A stretch of DNA of 64,000 nt from JANOMH01 sp031422295 (GTDB taxonomy: Bacteria; Pseudomonadota; Alphaproteobacteria; Rhodobacterales; Rhodobacteraceae): assembly GCA_031422295.1 (NCBI GenBank), contig JANOQM010000084.1, positions 62,001 through 126,000 on the forward strand, written 5' to 3'. Position numbers and translations under genes: made by a program. This document shows positions 8,762 through 19,304 of this stretch, in pieces (the stretch's first letter is position 1; each line of letters starts with the position of its first letter). The notes beneath the pieces were generated by a model, which saw nothing but the letters and a program-made list of their open reading frames with translations, had not been told where the DNA came from and did not search any database.

Positions 8762-10791
8762 CGCAGTTCGACACTGGCTTGCGCCGCCCGGCCCGCTGCA
8801 TCGATCACAGTCAGCGATGAAAATCCTAATCCTAGCCCCTCCAACAACACTTCGCGGTCCCGGCTGGTCAACACCGGCGCGCCATTTGCCAGCCATGTGA
8901 ATGGGGCCAGCCCGTCGCGGACTTTGACCAGTAGTGTTTCGCCTTCAACGACCGCGCCGTCGGGTGGAAAGGCAATCTCGGGGCCACCTGTGCTGGCACT
9001 GATTCCCCTTTGGCGGAATACCTGCAGCGGCAGTGGCAATTGCGCATTGGGCAGCAGCAGTGTTGCAGGCGGCGGCGGCGGGATCGGGTCGATCTGGACC
9101 TTGAGCCGCTGGAACGCGTCAAACAGCACCGGGGCGGCCAATTCGCCGCCAAAGATCCCCGGCACTGGGGTTCCATCAGCCCGGCCCATCCAGACCCCAA
9201 TCACGTGCCGTCCGTCAAAGCCCACGGCCCATGCATCGCGGTTGCCATAGGATGTGCCAGTCTTGAACGCGATGCCCGTGCCCTGCACCCCGATGGGCCG
9301 GGGGGTTTCCAGCAGAATATCGGCAATCTCCCATGCGGCCACGTCGCCCATTAGGACCTGCGGCACGAACCCCGGCGTAGGGTCAGCCAGCACCCGCAGA
9401 TCCACGGCGATCCCACCATTGGCAATAGCTGCATACAGGCGCACCAAATCCTCCAGAGTCAGCCCCAGTCCACCCAAGGCTATCGCCAGCCCGGGTCTGC
9501 CCCCCGGCAAGACCGGTTCCGCCCCGGCGCGGCGCAGCCCGGAAATCAGGTGCTGCGGCCCCATCGCCTCGAGCAGGCTGACCGCCGGAATATTCAGCGA
9601 TAATTGCAGCGCTTGCCGCACCCTGATCTCGCCCCGGAATAGCCCGTCGAAATTAAGCGGCGCATAGCCGCCGAAATCCATCGGGCGGTCGGCAATCAGG
9701 GTTTCGGGATGTGCCAGTCCCCGGTCGAACGCCAGCCCATAGATCAACGGTTTTAGCGTAGACCCGGGCGAGCGGACAGCCTGGGTCATATCGACAAACC
9801 CTTGCCGTGTATCGGCGGTATAATCGGCGGACCCGACATAGGCCAGAACCTCGCCGGTCTGATGATCGGCAATCAGGATGGCGACTTGCATCTGATCGCC
9901 CTGATCGGCCACAGCGGCATGGGCGAGGTCCTCGATCTTGGCCTGCAGCGCTGCATCCAGCGTCAATAAATGCTGTCCCTGCAATGGGGCTGCGGCCAGT
10001 ATCCGGTCGGCCAGATGCGGGGCAAGGGCCGGGAATTCGACGCGAGCCGTTGGCACCGCTTCGGATGTCGCAGCCAAAGCTTCGGCTTCGTCCAGCAGCC
10101 CCGCCGCCTGCATCCGGTCCAGCACCCGGTCGCGGGCGGCAACGGCGGCGGCATGGTCGCGGTCCGGCCTGCGGGCAGATGGCGATTGAGGCAGGGCCAC
10201 CAGAAGTGCGGCCTCGGCTGGTGTCAGGCGGCGCGGTGGTTTGCCGAACCACGCCAAGGTTGCCGCCCGGACGCCTTCGATATTGCCGCCAAACGGCGCA
10301 CGGTTCAGGTACAGCGTCAGGATTTGTTCCTTGGTCAGGCGGGCCTCAAGCGCCAGCGCCAGTCTGATCTGGCGCAGTTTGCCAGCCCAGGACCCGGTCC
10401 CGCCATCTTCGATCAGGCGGGCCACCTGCATGGTCAGGGTCGATCCGCCCGAAACGACTTCACCATTCCACAAAGCCTGCCCTACGGCGCGGGTTGCGGC
10501 AATCAGGTCAATTCCGCCATGGTCCCAGAACCGTTTATCCTCATACCGCACCAGCATGTCGATGTAATCGGGGTCCACGGCATCCAGCGTGACCGCCATT
10601 CGCCAGCGACCATCGGCCACGGTATAGGCGCGCAGCAGATCGGCGTTGCGGTCCAGCACCTCGACCGATTGTTCGATGACCAAAGGGGGCAGGACCGTGG
10701 CCGCAATCCAGCCGTCAACGGCATCGCGGCCCGCCGCCCCGGTCCACAGGACCAGAGCGGCGGCAAACAAACCCTGACCAAACCGGGTCAT
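8758..10791 (-). CDS. pbpC: Penicillin-binding protein 1C
   Basis: This bifunctional peptidoglycan synthase has 677 residues. It has an N-terminal membrane anchor, then a glycosyltransferase domain (catalytic Glu in VRYEDKRFWDHGG; the GGSTLTMQVAR motif follows). The transpeptidase domain has the active-site Ser in SPGSTLKP at about residue 344, an SLN motif, and KTGTS with the Lys at about residue 510. A C-terminal beta-rich PBP1C domain completes it. It overlaps the alpha-2-macroglobulin gene by 4 bp (ATGA), the conserved pairing thought to couple wall repair to protease trapping in the periplasm. Confidence 0.93.
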   Translation of the reverse strand: MTRFGQGLFAAALVLWTGAAGRDAVDGWIAATVLPPLVIEQSVEVLDRNADLLRAYTVADGRWRMAVTLDAVDPDYIDMLVRYEDKRFWDHGGIDLIAATRAVGQALWNGEVVSGGSTLTMQVARLIEDGGTGSWAGKLRQIRLALALEARLTKEQILTLYLNRAPFGGNIEGVRAATLAWFGKPPRRLTPAEAALLVALPQSPSARRPDRDHAAAVAARDRVLDRMQAAGLLDEAEALAATSEAVPTARVEFPALAPHLADRILAAAPLQGQHLLTLDAALQAKIEDLAHAAVADQGDQMQVAILIADHQTGEVLAYVGSADYTADTRQGFVDMTQAVRSPGSTLKPLIYGLAFDRGLAHPETLIADRPMDFGGYAPLNFDGLFRGEIRVRQALQLSLNIPAVSLLEAMGPQHLISGLRRAGAEPVLPGGRPGLAIALGGLGLTLEDLVRLYAAIANGGIAVDLRVLADPTPGFVPQVLMGDVAAWEIADILLETPRPIGVQGTGIAFKTGTSYGNRDAWAVGFDGRHVIGVWMGRADGTPVPGIFGGELAAPVLFDAFQRLKVQIDPIPPPPPATLLLPNAQLPLPLQVFRQRGISASTGGPEIAFPPDGAVVEGETLLVKVRDGLAPFTWLANGAPVLTSRDREVLLEGLGLGFSSLTVIDAAGRAAQASVELR

Positions 10792-13700
10792 TCGGTAACA
10801 ATCACCAAACCGCTGTCAGTCCGCGCCCGCATCTGGGGCCGGTACATATCTTCGACCGAAGCGGCGGGCAGGTGGAAAGACCCCGGCGACACGGCCCGTA
10901 CGATGTAAGCCAATCTGAAAGGGTCGGTTCCGTAATGGTCCACGGCGGCCAAAAAGCGGTCGCTGCGGAATTCGGCGTTTTGGGTATTGCTCACTTCGAG
11001 CCAGTCGAGGGCGGCAATATCACCGCCGCGCAGCAGGTTCGGATTGTCAATTTCGAACCCGGCAGGCAGTGGGTCCGACACCATCAACCGTGCCTCTTGG
11101 CGGCCAAAAGGTGACACTGTGACAACAACGACAAGCCGGGTGCCCAGCGCCACCCGGTCGGGGCTGACCTCGGTCCCATCCATGGTAAACCACTGGCGGC
11201 TGATCGCATATCCGTTGCCGCCAGCGGGTTCGGGTTCAGACGGCACGCCGAACGTGGTCACGGTGATTTCGGTCGGACCATCGCCATCATTGGCCACCTT
11301 AACGGGGGCAGACTGAACCTGCGCCTGCCGGACCTGCACCAGCGGCCCTTCGGGTGCTTTACCATTCACCGTGATCCCGGTCTGGCGCAGATCGTCAATC
11401 AGCGCATTGGCCGCCATCAGCGCCCAAGCCGCCTCTTGCGTGCTGGACTGCCCGCCAGCCCCACTGATCCGGATCGCTAGCCCCTCGCGGTCCACGGCAT
11501 TGCTGCCCGCCTCAATCGCCAGGGTCAGCACGGCGGCTGCATCGCGCCGGTTGGTGCCATAATCCGCCCGCCAGATCGACTGGTTCAGGTCACTGACCAC
11601 GACCCGCATCATGTCGGACGCGCGGGTGAACATCTGATCTGCGCGGACCTGATCGCCATAAAACGCCAGGGCCGCCCCCAGTTGGGCCGCCCCCAGCGGG
11701 GTGGTAAAGGTTTCGGGGCGTTCATCCGCATAATAGCGCAGATCGCCGATCGCCGCCTCGCCTTCGCGCGACAGGACCATCAGCGCATAGGCGATATCTT
11801 CGCCGCCGCTTTCGAATTCAGGGGCATAGTTGACGCGGTTGCGCAGGTTATCCAGCGCGTTGCGAAACGCGAGGTCCGGCACAGCATGGCCGCGCGCGCG
11901 GGCCCGGCTCAGGAAATCGGTGACATAGGCATCGAGCCACAGATCGCCCGATGACGGATACCACAGGCCAAACGCCCCGCTGGCATCCTGATTTCCCAGA
12001 ATTTCGGCGATTGCCTGTTCGATGCGCAGGCCAATTCGGTCCCCGGTGGCAAGGTTCATTGCCGTGGCCACCTCGTCAAAATACAGCAATGGCAAGGCTT
12101 TGGAGGTGATCTGCTCGGTGCAGCCATAGGGATAGCGGTCCAGCGCGTTCAGCAGGCCGGGCGCATCGAACCGCGCCAGTGACCCGACGGACAGAGTGGA
12201 TGACCCTGACCCGGCCACCAGCCCGGTAAACACCGCATCGTCAAAGGTGAACCTTTCACCCGCCGCCAGCAAGAACCGGGAGGTGCGCGATACCTCTGGG
12301 TCATTGGCCAACACCGGAATGGTCAGGGTTTTGACCAGTTCGCGCCCGTCCGGCGTGGTCAGCGTGACCACGATCTGATGCACGCCGACCGCATCGGCGC
12401 TGAACGGGATGCTAAAGGTCTGCTTGCCGCCTTCGGCAAGATCAAAGCTGGCGTAACTGGCCGGGACGGTTTCTGCGCCCATAAAAACGCCCGTGCCTTC
12501 AACCTGCAGGCCCATTTGCCCCGCGGGCCCATCGGCATGAACAATTTCGAGCAGCACCCGCGATGAATCGCCGGGGGCCATGAAGCGCGGCAGGCTGGCG
12601 GTGACCACAACCGGATCGCGGACCAGCACATCAGTGCTGGCTTGTCCGACCCCTGTGGCCGACCACGCCACGGCCATCAGCCGCACAGTGCCGTTGAACG
12701 ACGGCATGTCAAAGCTGACCGTGGCCTTGCCATCTGGGCCTATTGTGACCGGCCCCTGAAAGAACGCCACCAGTTGTTCGGTCGGCGGGGGCGATTGACT
12801 GCCCACTTGCGCCATTGCGTCACCGCCCGACCGAACGGTGCCCATGGCCCCGTTCATTCCGTCAATCAGACGGCCATAAATATCACGTAATTCCATTCCC
12901 AGTTTGCGCTGGCCAAAGTAATAGTCCTGCGGATCGGGGGTCTGGAATGCGGTCAGGTTCAGAATGCCGACATCAACAGCGGCCAGCGTGATATAAGCAG
13001 TCTCACCGGGTTGCACCCCCGCCACCGTAATCCCCACATCCAGCGGTCCACGCGGCTGGGCGATTTCAGGCGTGTCCAAGGTCACGGTCAATGCCTTGGT
13101 TCCCGGATCAACCGGTGCGTAGGTCAGGCCAAGCGACCGGGACGGATTGCGATTTTCCGCCGCATCCATTGGCCGGATAACCGAAGCCGTAACATAGGCC
13201 CCAGCGCCCCATTCATCAGTGACCGGCAGTTCGATCAGGTTTTCGCCCATCGTCACTTGGACGGTTTGCATGGCGATGATGTGGTTCGACATGACGGTAA
13301 CCACCGCCGTCCCCGCATAGCGCGGCACAATCCGGAACGTGGCGGTATCACCAACCGCATAGCTGGGCGCATCCAGCGACGCCTCTAGCAGATCCGGGGT
13401 GGCACCGGCATCGGCGGAAACATACCAGCCTGCATAGAATTCAGCGGATGCGGCGGCATAATCGGCCCCGGTCCGTTCTACGACGATTTCATAATTGCCC
13501 CAATCCACCGGGGCGGACACCGTCACCGGGCCGGCCCCAAGGGTTACCTCGCCTGTGGCCACGCGGCTGCGGCGGTTCAGGGGTTCCCAGCTCCAGCTGC
13601 CATACAATTGATACCACTGATAATCCCGGTCGATCCGGTTGATCGTCCAGGTGACGGTCATCGGTGTGGCCGTCAGATCGGGCGCAAGGGCGATCAGGTC

Positions 13701-16232
13701 AAACGACGCATCCCCACCTTCACCGACATAGCCGTCAAACGCGGGTTTGATCCCGATCATCGGGGCATCGGGCAGAACGATGGCTGTGGCCTGCCGTTCC
13801 ACCGGCCTGCCCGACCCTTCGGCGATGCGGGTGGTCACGGTCATGGTCAGCGGGCGGGTCAGGGTGCCGTCAAGTGCAGGCATGGTCAGGGCCACTGTTG
13901 CCAGTCCTTCGGCATCGGTGCGGCTGCCGGATTCGATACTGCTCAGCAGCGGATCAAACGCCTCGTCATAGCGACCAAAGCTGTAACCCGGGAAATCGGC
14001 CAGCGCGTTATTGGCGGTCAACAATACCTCGCCCTCAATCGCCAGATCGCCAGCGGGCGGGCCGAACAGATATTTCGCAGCCACGCCCATTTGCGGCACA
14101 TCGGCCATGGTCACGGTCGTGGGCAGTGTCAGTTCAAAATCGATCCGTTCGGGCAGGAAATCCTCGACCAGAACCTGCGCATTGGCCAAGGCAATATCAT
14201 CGACGTCGGTATAGACGCTGATTGACCACGATCCGCGCGGGCCGGTACCCGCGACCGGCAGGGCAAATACATGGCCGCCCGCCGCATCCGTCGTGCTGGT
14301 AATCCGCGAATATTCCACCCCGTCCGGGCGATACAGAATTGCGGTCAGCGGCAGGGCGGGCAGGGCCAGCGCCCCGGCATCACGCATCAGGGCGGTCATG
14401 TAAATGACTTCGCCCGCATGGTATGCGCCCCGGTCGGTGGTCAGAAACACATCAATCGGGCCGCTGGGTTCACGCCCTTCGACACCCCTGTCGGACAGAT
14501 CAAAGGCCGGGTCGGACAATGACAGGAACGCCAGATCATCGCCTTGGGTCACAGTAACCAGCGCGGGAGAGGCTGACCCCAACCCACGGGTCAAACCCGC
14601 CTCAAACCGGGCGACGCCATCGGCATCGGTGGTCGCTGTCCCGAGGATCGCGTTGGCGCGGGATAACAAGGTCACGTCGGCCCCGGCCGTAGCGCTCGCA
14701 TCACCCAGACTGCGGACCATCACGGTCAGCCCATCAGTGCCCAGCATGGTGGCCACGCCCAGATCGGACAGGATAAACCATTGGGTCGCGGCGGCGGTTT
14801 CATAGGGGTCGGCGCCCGGAATGGCGGCGGTCAGCACATAAACTCCGGCAGATTGTCCTGCCAAAGCCTCATTCAGCGGCAAGCGGGTCAGCATATTCTG
14901 GTTGAGGTCATTGCTGACCGTCGCGGTGCCTTGCCAGATTTTCTCGGCAATCTGGTCACTGAAATAATAGTCGCCGTATTCATACAAAGGTTCGGCAAAC
15001 AGCCCTTCCTGCATGGCGCGCACGATATTGCGGTCACTGACCTTGGACAGTTCCAGATCCAGCGTATCAAGGTTCACAGTTTCAATCGGCAGGGCCGCAT
15101 CGCCGAACCGGGGCAACACATAGGCGCGGCTGGTGAAATAGGCGGCAGGGCTGCGGTCGCGGACATATAGCGTCAGCTCGACCGGGCGGATCAGTGTTTC
15201 GCCACTGGCGGCAGGCAAGCCTTGACGCAGCACGATCCGGTAACGTTCACCATGCTCAACGCCGGTCATGCACAGCTGGGCGTCGGATACTTCGACGGTG
15301 AAATCAACGTCGGGGATTTGCACGAAGGGGGCATAATCCACCCCGGCGCGGAACAGCGGCTCGTTGAAAATCACGCACAGGCGCGGGTCCGCGTTGTCGC
15401 TGTCCACCTGGGTTTCGGCAACCCGGAAACCATACAAGCCAATTGCCCGCTCCAATGCCGCCTCGACATCGCGGCGCGGCGACAGGTCTTGGGCCAATCG
15501 CAGCGCCGGGATCATGTTGCGGCCCCGGCTTTCAGCCTCGAGCGCGTCGGCCATATCGACCAAAGCGGTGGCCTGACCTTCTGGTGTGGTGCTGCGCAGA
15601 TATCCCGCGATGGCGGCGGGCAAAGCATTCGACCGGGCCAGATTTGTGTCATTGCTGACACCAGTTGGAAATTCGCGGCCCAGACGGCTGAAATCCAGCC
15701 ATAGGTCCGGGCTGTCGCTTAGCGACAAGGCCGCCCCGATGTAGCGATAGGCGCCAATCAGATCGCCCGTCGCGCGCGCCTGTTTGGCGGCCTGCATCAG
15801 TTCAGCGACGTTGAATTCGTCAGACGAATGCTGCCGCCCAATGTCAACCGCAATTGCATAGGCCCGGTCAAAATCTGCCGGGAACAGAAAACTCAACTCT
15901 GCTGCGCGCGCCTCGGCCCCGGCCAGAACGGCGGGATCAGTGTCAATAATCCGGCCAGAGATGGCCCCGGCATAGGCCGCCACAGCCTCGACCCCGCCCT
16001 TGGGAAAGCAGGAGTTTGATCGCTGGTTGAACGTGAAGGCCACACATTGGGTGTCGGCCAGACAGGCGGACTGACAAGCCCCTAATGTGGTGTCAAAGAT
16101 ACTGCGCAGATCGCCGCCCGAAAAATCAACATCTCGCGAAATGGCGACCCGGCGTTCGGGCACGTAAACGTCGGCTAGCGCCGCATTGGCCATCAGTCCC
16201 AGACACAAAGATGTGAAAAGCGCACGCAGCAT
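10788..16232 (-). CDS. Bacterial alpha-2-macroglobulin (thioester type) with N-terminal PAN/Apple-like domain
   Basis: This very large periplasmic protein has about 1814 residues. The start chosen is ATG 16232, after a GGGAGG ribosome-binding site; it gives a clear signal peptide (MLRALFTSLCLGLMANAALA). A Cys-rich segment (CQSACLADTQCVAFTFNQ) resembles a PAN/Apple domain. The thioester motif CTEQ lies at about residue 1371, so the protein should covalently trap attacking proteases. Macroglobulin-like beta domains fill the centre. The downstream partner is pbpC, as in many proteobacteria. Confidence 0.92.
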   Translation of the reverse strand: MLRALFTSLCLGLMANAALADVYVPERRVAISRDVDFSGGDLRSIFDTTLGACQSACLADTQCVAFTFNQRSNSCFPKGGVEAVAAYAGAISGRIIDTDPAVLAGAEARAAELSFLFPADFDRAYAIAVDIGRQHSSDEFNVAELMQAAKQARATGDLIGAYRYIGAALSLSDSPDLWLDFSRLGREFPTGVSNDTNLARSNALPAAIAGYLRSTTPEGQATALVDMADALEAESRGRNMIPALRLAQDLSPRRDVEAALERAIGLYGFRVAETQVDSDNADPRLCVIFNEPLFRAGVDYAPFVQIPDVDFTVEVSDAQLCMTGVEHGERYRIVLRQGLPAASGETLIRPVELTLYVRDRSPAAYFTSRAYVLPRFGDAALPIETVNLDTLDLELSKVSDRNIVRAMQEGLFAEPLYEYGDYYFSDQIAEKIWQGTATVSNDLNQNMLTRLPLNEALAGQSAGVYVLTAAIPGADPYETAAATQWFILSDLGVATMLGTDGLTVMVRSLGDASATAGADVTLLSRANAILGTATTDADGVARFEAGLTRGLGSASPALVTVTQGDDLAFLSLSDPAFDLSDRGVEGREPSGPIDVFLTTDRGAYHAGEVIYMTALMRDAGALALPALPLTAILYRPDGVEYSRITSTTDAAGGHVFALPVAGTGPRGSWSISVYTDVDDIALANAQVLVEDFLPERIDFELTLPTTVTMADVPQMGVAAKYLFGPPAGDLAIEGEVLLTANNALADFPGYSFGRYDEAFDPLLSSIESGSRTDAEGLATVALTMPALDGTLTRPLTMTVTTRIAEGSGRPVERQATAIVLPDAPMIGIKPAFDGYVGEGGDASFDLIALAPDLTATPMTVTWTINRIDRDYQWYQLYGSWSWEPLNRRSRVATGEVTLGAGPVTVSAPVDWGNYEIVVERTGADYAAASAEFYAGWYVSADAGATPDLLEASLDAPSYAVGDTATFRIVPRYAGTAVVTVMSNHIIAMQTVQVTMGENLIELPVTDEWGAGAYVTASVIRPMDAAENRNPSRSLGLTYAPVDPGTKALTVTLDTPEIAQPRGPLDVGITVAGVQPGETAYITLAAVDVGILNLTAFQTPDPQDYYFGQRKLGMELRDIYGRLIDGMNGAMGTVRSGGDAMAQVGSQSPPPTEQLVAFFQGPVTIGPDGKATVSFDMPSFNGTVRLMAVAWSATGVGQASTDVLVRDPVVVTASLPRFMAPGDSSRVLLEIVHADGPAGQMGLQVEGTGVFMGAETVPASYASFDLAEGGKQTFSIPFSADAVGVHQIVVTLTTPDGRELVKTLTIPVLANDPEVSRTSRFLLAAGERFTFDDAVFTGLVAGSGSSTLSVGSLARFDAPGLLNALDRYPYGCTEQITSKALPLLYFDEVATAMNLATGDRIGLRIEQAIAEILGNQDASGAFGLWYPSSGDLWLDAYVTDFLSRARARGHAVPDLAFRNALDNLRNRVNYAPEFESGGEDIAYALMVLSREGEAAIGDLRYYADERPETFTTPLGAAQLGAALAFYGDQVRADQMFTRASDMMRVVVSDLNQSIWRADYGTNRRDAAAVLTLAIEAGSNAVDREGLAIRISGAGGQSSTQEAAWALMAANALIDDLRQTGITVNGKAPEGPLVQVRQAQVQSAPVKVANDGDGPTEITVTTFGVPSEPEPAGGNGYAISRQWFTMDGTEVSPDRVALGTRLVVVVTVSPFGRQEARLMVSDPLPAGFEIDNPNLLRGGDIAALDWLEVSNTQNAEFRSDRFLAAVDHYGTDPFRLAYIVRAVSPGSFHLPAASVEDMYRPQMRARTDSGLVIVTE

Positions 16233-16341
16233 AGCAAACCTCCCAAGGGGTAAAATACCGGGCCAAATTCGCATGGCCGGGCGGGGTCTGGCAATGGGTC
16301 GGTTTGTGCAGACAGGTCAGGATTTCCCGACTTTTTCGTGA

Positions 16342-17121
16342 TCAGGCGGCGGGGGCCTGATAGGGGCGGACAAAGGCCCATTGGTCGCCATCCGACAGGT
16401 CGGGCGCATAGGCATAGCCGCCGGTCCCGAATGCTTTGATCGCCTCAGGGTCGGCCAGCCGGTTCAACGTGATATACCGCGCCATCGCCCCGCGGGCCCG
16501 TTTGGCGAAAAAGCTGACAATGCTGGTTTGACCCGCCTTATCCTCTAAAAACACTGGGGTAATGACCCGTAGTTTCAGCGTCTTACGGTCGGCGGCGCGA
16601 AAATATTCCTGACTGGCGCAATTGATCAGCGTATCAGTGCCAATGCTGCGGGCCTGTGCCAGCAGCGCCTTGGCGATGGTATCGCCCCAATAATCATACA
16701 GCGACCCGCCGCGCCGGGTTTTCAACCGGCTGCCCATTTCCAGCCGGTAGGGCTGAATCGCGTCCAGTGGGCGCAACAGGCCATAAAGTCCTGATAATAT
16801 GCGCAAATTGTTTTGGGCAAAGGCCAGATCGTCGATGGACAGCGATTTCGCATCGAACCCGACATATGTATCGCCATTGAAGGCCAAAACCGCCGCTTTG
16901 GTCAGGGCGGGGGTTGGGTCGGCGGCAAATGCCTTGAACCGGTCGCGGTTCAGCCGGGCCAGATCGTCAGAGATATCCATCAACCCGCGCAACTCGCGCA
17001 AAGACAGGCCTCTTGCAGTTGCGGCAAGTCGCGCGGCATCGGCCTGAAAAGCGGGTGCAGTGCCCGGGGTAACAACCGGGCTGGTGTCCAGCGATTTGGC
17101 GGGCGAGATTACTGTGAGCAT
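16342..17121 (-). CDS. yaaA: Peroxide stress protein YaaA (DUF328)
   Basis: This 259-residue cytoplasmic protein has the family start MLTVISPAKSLD and the central motif LSGLYGLLRPLDAIQPYRLE that is typical of YaaA. In Escherichia coli YaaA lowers intracellular free iron and protects DNA from peroxide damage. Length and N-terminus match the family over its full extent. It lies 30 bp downstream of recQ in the same direction, and the two may share a transcript. Confidence 0.93.
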   Translation of the reverse strand: MLTVISPAKSLDTSPVVTPGTAPAFQADAARLAATARGLSLRELRGLMDISDDLARLNRDRFKAFAADPTPALTKAAVLAFNGDTYVGFDAKSLSIDDLAFAQNNLRILSGLYGLLRPLDAIQPYRLEMGSRLKTRRGGSLYDYWGDTIAKALLAQARSIGTDTLINCASQEYFRAADRKTLKLRVITPVFLEDKAGQTSIVSFFAKRARGAMARYITLNRLADPEAIKAFGTGGYAYAPDLSDGDQWAFVRPYQAPAA

Positions 17122-17151
17122 GTTAACGTTTTAGCAGGCTGGTCAGGCAGT

Positions 17152-19200
17152 TCAAGGCTGCTGCACCGCGTCCAGAAACGCCGCGCCAAACCGTTCGGCG
17201 TGGCGCTCGCCGATAATCCGGGTCATGCCGCTGATATCCTGCGGCTTGGCCTGTGCGACCTTGGCCAGTTGTGCCGCCGAACATGTCATCAATTTGCCTG
17301 CCCCGTCCGGTCCACGGGTCAGATCGGCCTGTGCGGCCAGCAGCCGGTCATACAGGGCGCCTGCGTCCGATCCTGCCATTTTAGCGCGTTTGGGATGCAG
17401 GTCGGGGGCCGTGCCAATATCGGCCGCGCTGCGGACCACATCCAGAAACAGCCGCCCATAGCTGTCCAGCTTTTTCGCACCGATCCCGCCGATCCGGGCC
17501 ATCTGGTCTAATGTCACGGGCCGTGATTGGGCCATTTCGATCAGGGTCCGGTCGGTAAAAATGATATAGGCTGGAACCGAGGCTGCCTCGGCCAAGGCCC
17601 GCCGTTTCGCCTTGAGCGCCGACAGCAACGGCGCGTCATCATCGCCGACCATGGACAGCACCTTTGGCCCGGCCTTGGCGATTTTCAGCGAATCCCGGCG
17701 TAGGTTGATCGTCGCCTCGCCCTTGAGCAACGGGCGGGCCTTGTCGGTCATCCGCAATGCGCCGTGCCGTTCGGGATCGGGGCGCATCAGGTCATGCCCC
17801 ATCATCTGCCGGAAAATCGCCTGCCATTGGCGTTTGTCATAGTCTTTGCCGACGCCAAAAGTGGGCAAAGCATCGTGCCCGCGTTCGGCTACTTTGGCGG
17901 TTTTGTCGCCGGTCAGAATGTCAATCAGATGCCCCGCGCCGAACCATTCCTCGGTTCTTAAGGCAGCTGACAGGGCCATGCGCACAGCGGTCGTGCCGTC
18001 AAACACCTCGGCGGGTTTGTCGCAGATGTCGCAATGGCCACAGGCAGGGCTGACCTCGCCAAAATATCCCAGCAGCGAGATGCGCCGACACTCCAGCGCC
18101 TCGGCCAGCCCCAGCAGCGCGTTCAAACGTCCATGATCGGCATGGCGGCGGTCGGCGGGGGCAGCGCTTTCGTCGATCTGCTGGCGGCGGTAGCGGATGT
18201 CGTCGGGGCCATACAGGGTAAGCGTTTCGGCAGGCGCACTGTCACGCCCAGCGCGGCCAATCTCTTGATAATACGATTCAATCGACTTGGGCAGATCGGC
18301 ATGAGCGACCCAGCGGATATCGGGTTTGTCGATGCCCATCCCAAAGGCCACGGTGGCCACAACGATCAACCCATCCTCTTGCTGAAACCTGGTTTCCGCC
18401 ACGCGCCGCGCCTCGGGGTCAAGCCCGGCGTGGTAATGCAGCGCAGAATGGCCGGTTTCGCGCAGGGCTTGGGACAGGGTTTCGGTCTTGGCCCGTGTGC
18501 CGCAATAAACGATGCCGGATTGGCCTTTGCGGGCGCTGGCAAAGCGTAAAATCTGGTCGCGGGGGCTGTCTTTGACCGCAAAGGCCAGATGGATATTGGG
18601 GCGGTCAAAGCCGCGCAGGAACGTTTCTGGCTGCACCCCGTCGAACAGCTTTTGCACAATCTCGTCGCGGGTTTCGGCATCCGCCGTGGCGGTGAATGCC
18701 GCGAGGGGCACATTTAACGTGCGGCGCAGATCGCCGATGCGCAGGTAGTCGGGGCGGAAATCGTGGCCCCATTGGCTGACGCAATGCGCCTCGTCCACCG
18801 CAATCATGCTGACCTTGATCCGGCGCAGCATGGTGATGGCGGCAGGGTTGGCGAGCCGTTCGGGGGCGATATACAGCAGCTTGATGCGCCCTGCATCCAG
18901 ACCCGCCCAGACCGCCTCGGTCTCCTCATCGGTGTTACCAGAGGTCAGCGCGCCAGCCTCGACCCCTGCCTCTTTCAATCCCCGGACCTGATCACGCATC
19001 AGCGCAATCAGCGGGGAGATGACCACAGTGACGCCGTCACGGCACAAGGCAGGCAGTTGAAAACACAAGGATTTTCCGCCACCTGTGGGCATAATGGCAA
19101 GGGTGTTGCGCCCGGCCAGAACCGCATCAACAATCTCTTCCTGACCGGGGCGGTAGGCGTCAAAGCCGAAAATGTCGCGCAGCAATGTGGCGGCTTGCAT
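17152..19200 (-). CDS. recQ: ATP-dependent DNA helicase RecQ
   Basis: This 682-residue 3'-5' helicase acts in recombination and fork repair. Walker A PTGGGKS (Lys 43) and the DEAH box (AVDEAHCVSQWGHDFRPDY) are intact. The arginine-finger region QEIGRAGRD and the zinc-binding Cys residues of the RQC domain (CRRISLLGYFGE, then CGHCDIC) are present. A C-terminal HRDC domain follows. The gene starts at ATG 19200 and sits upstream of yaaA. Confidence 0.96.
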   Translation of the reverse strand: MQAATLLRDIFGFDAYRPGQEEIVDAVLAGRNTLAIMPTGGGKSLCFQLPALCRDGVTVVISPLIALMRDQVRGLKEAGVEAGALTSGNTDEETEAVWAGLDAGRIKLLYIAPERLANPAAITMLRRIKVSMIAVDEAHCVSQWGHDFRPDYLRIGDLRRTLNVPLAAFTATADAETRDEIVQKLFDGVQPETFLRGFDRPNIHLAFAVKDSPRDQILRFASARKGQSGIVYCGTRAKTETLSQALRETGHSALHYHAGLDPEARRVAETRFQQEDGLIVVATVAFGMGIDKPDIRWVAHADLPKSIESYYQEIGRAGRDSAPAETLTLYGPDDIRYRRQQIDESAAPADRRHADHGRLNALLGLAEALECRRISLLGYFGEVSPACGHCDICDKPAEVFDGTTAVRMALSAALRTEEWFGAGHLIDILTGDKTAKVAERGHDALPTFGVGKDYDKRQWQAIFRQMMGHDLMRPDPERHGALRMTDKARPLLKGEATINLRRDSLKIAKAGPKVLSMVGDDDAPLLSALKAKRRALAEAASVPAYIIFTDRTLIEMAQSRPVTLDQMARIGGIGAKKLDSYGRLFLDVVRSAADIGTAPDLHPKRAKMAGSDAGALYDRLLAAQADLTRGPDGAGKLMTCSAAQLAKVAQAKPQDISGMTRIIGERHAERFGAAFLDAVQQP

Positions 19201-19262
19201 GGGGATCTGGGCCTGTTCAGGGTGAGATAAGACTGCTTGAGCCTACCTCTACACGGGCGTAC

Positions 19263-19281
19263 CGGGGCTTGAAAGGCCCCG
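19263..19281. other. Short G+C hairpin between yggT and recQ
   Basis: CGGGGC (19263-19268) can pair with GCCCCG (19276-19281) around a seven-base loop. No U-tract follows on the minus strand, so it is not a classical intrinsic terminator. It may stabilise RNA ends or be chance. Confidence 0.3.
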
Positions 19282-19304
19282 AGCGCACAGGTTCATCCGT
19301 GCTG

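Noticed and set aside
9970..10908. 312-residue plus-strand frame opposite pbpC
   Set aside because: Fully antisense to well-supported pbpC coding sequence, with no domain or ribosome-binding site.
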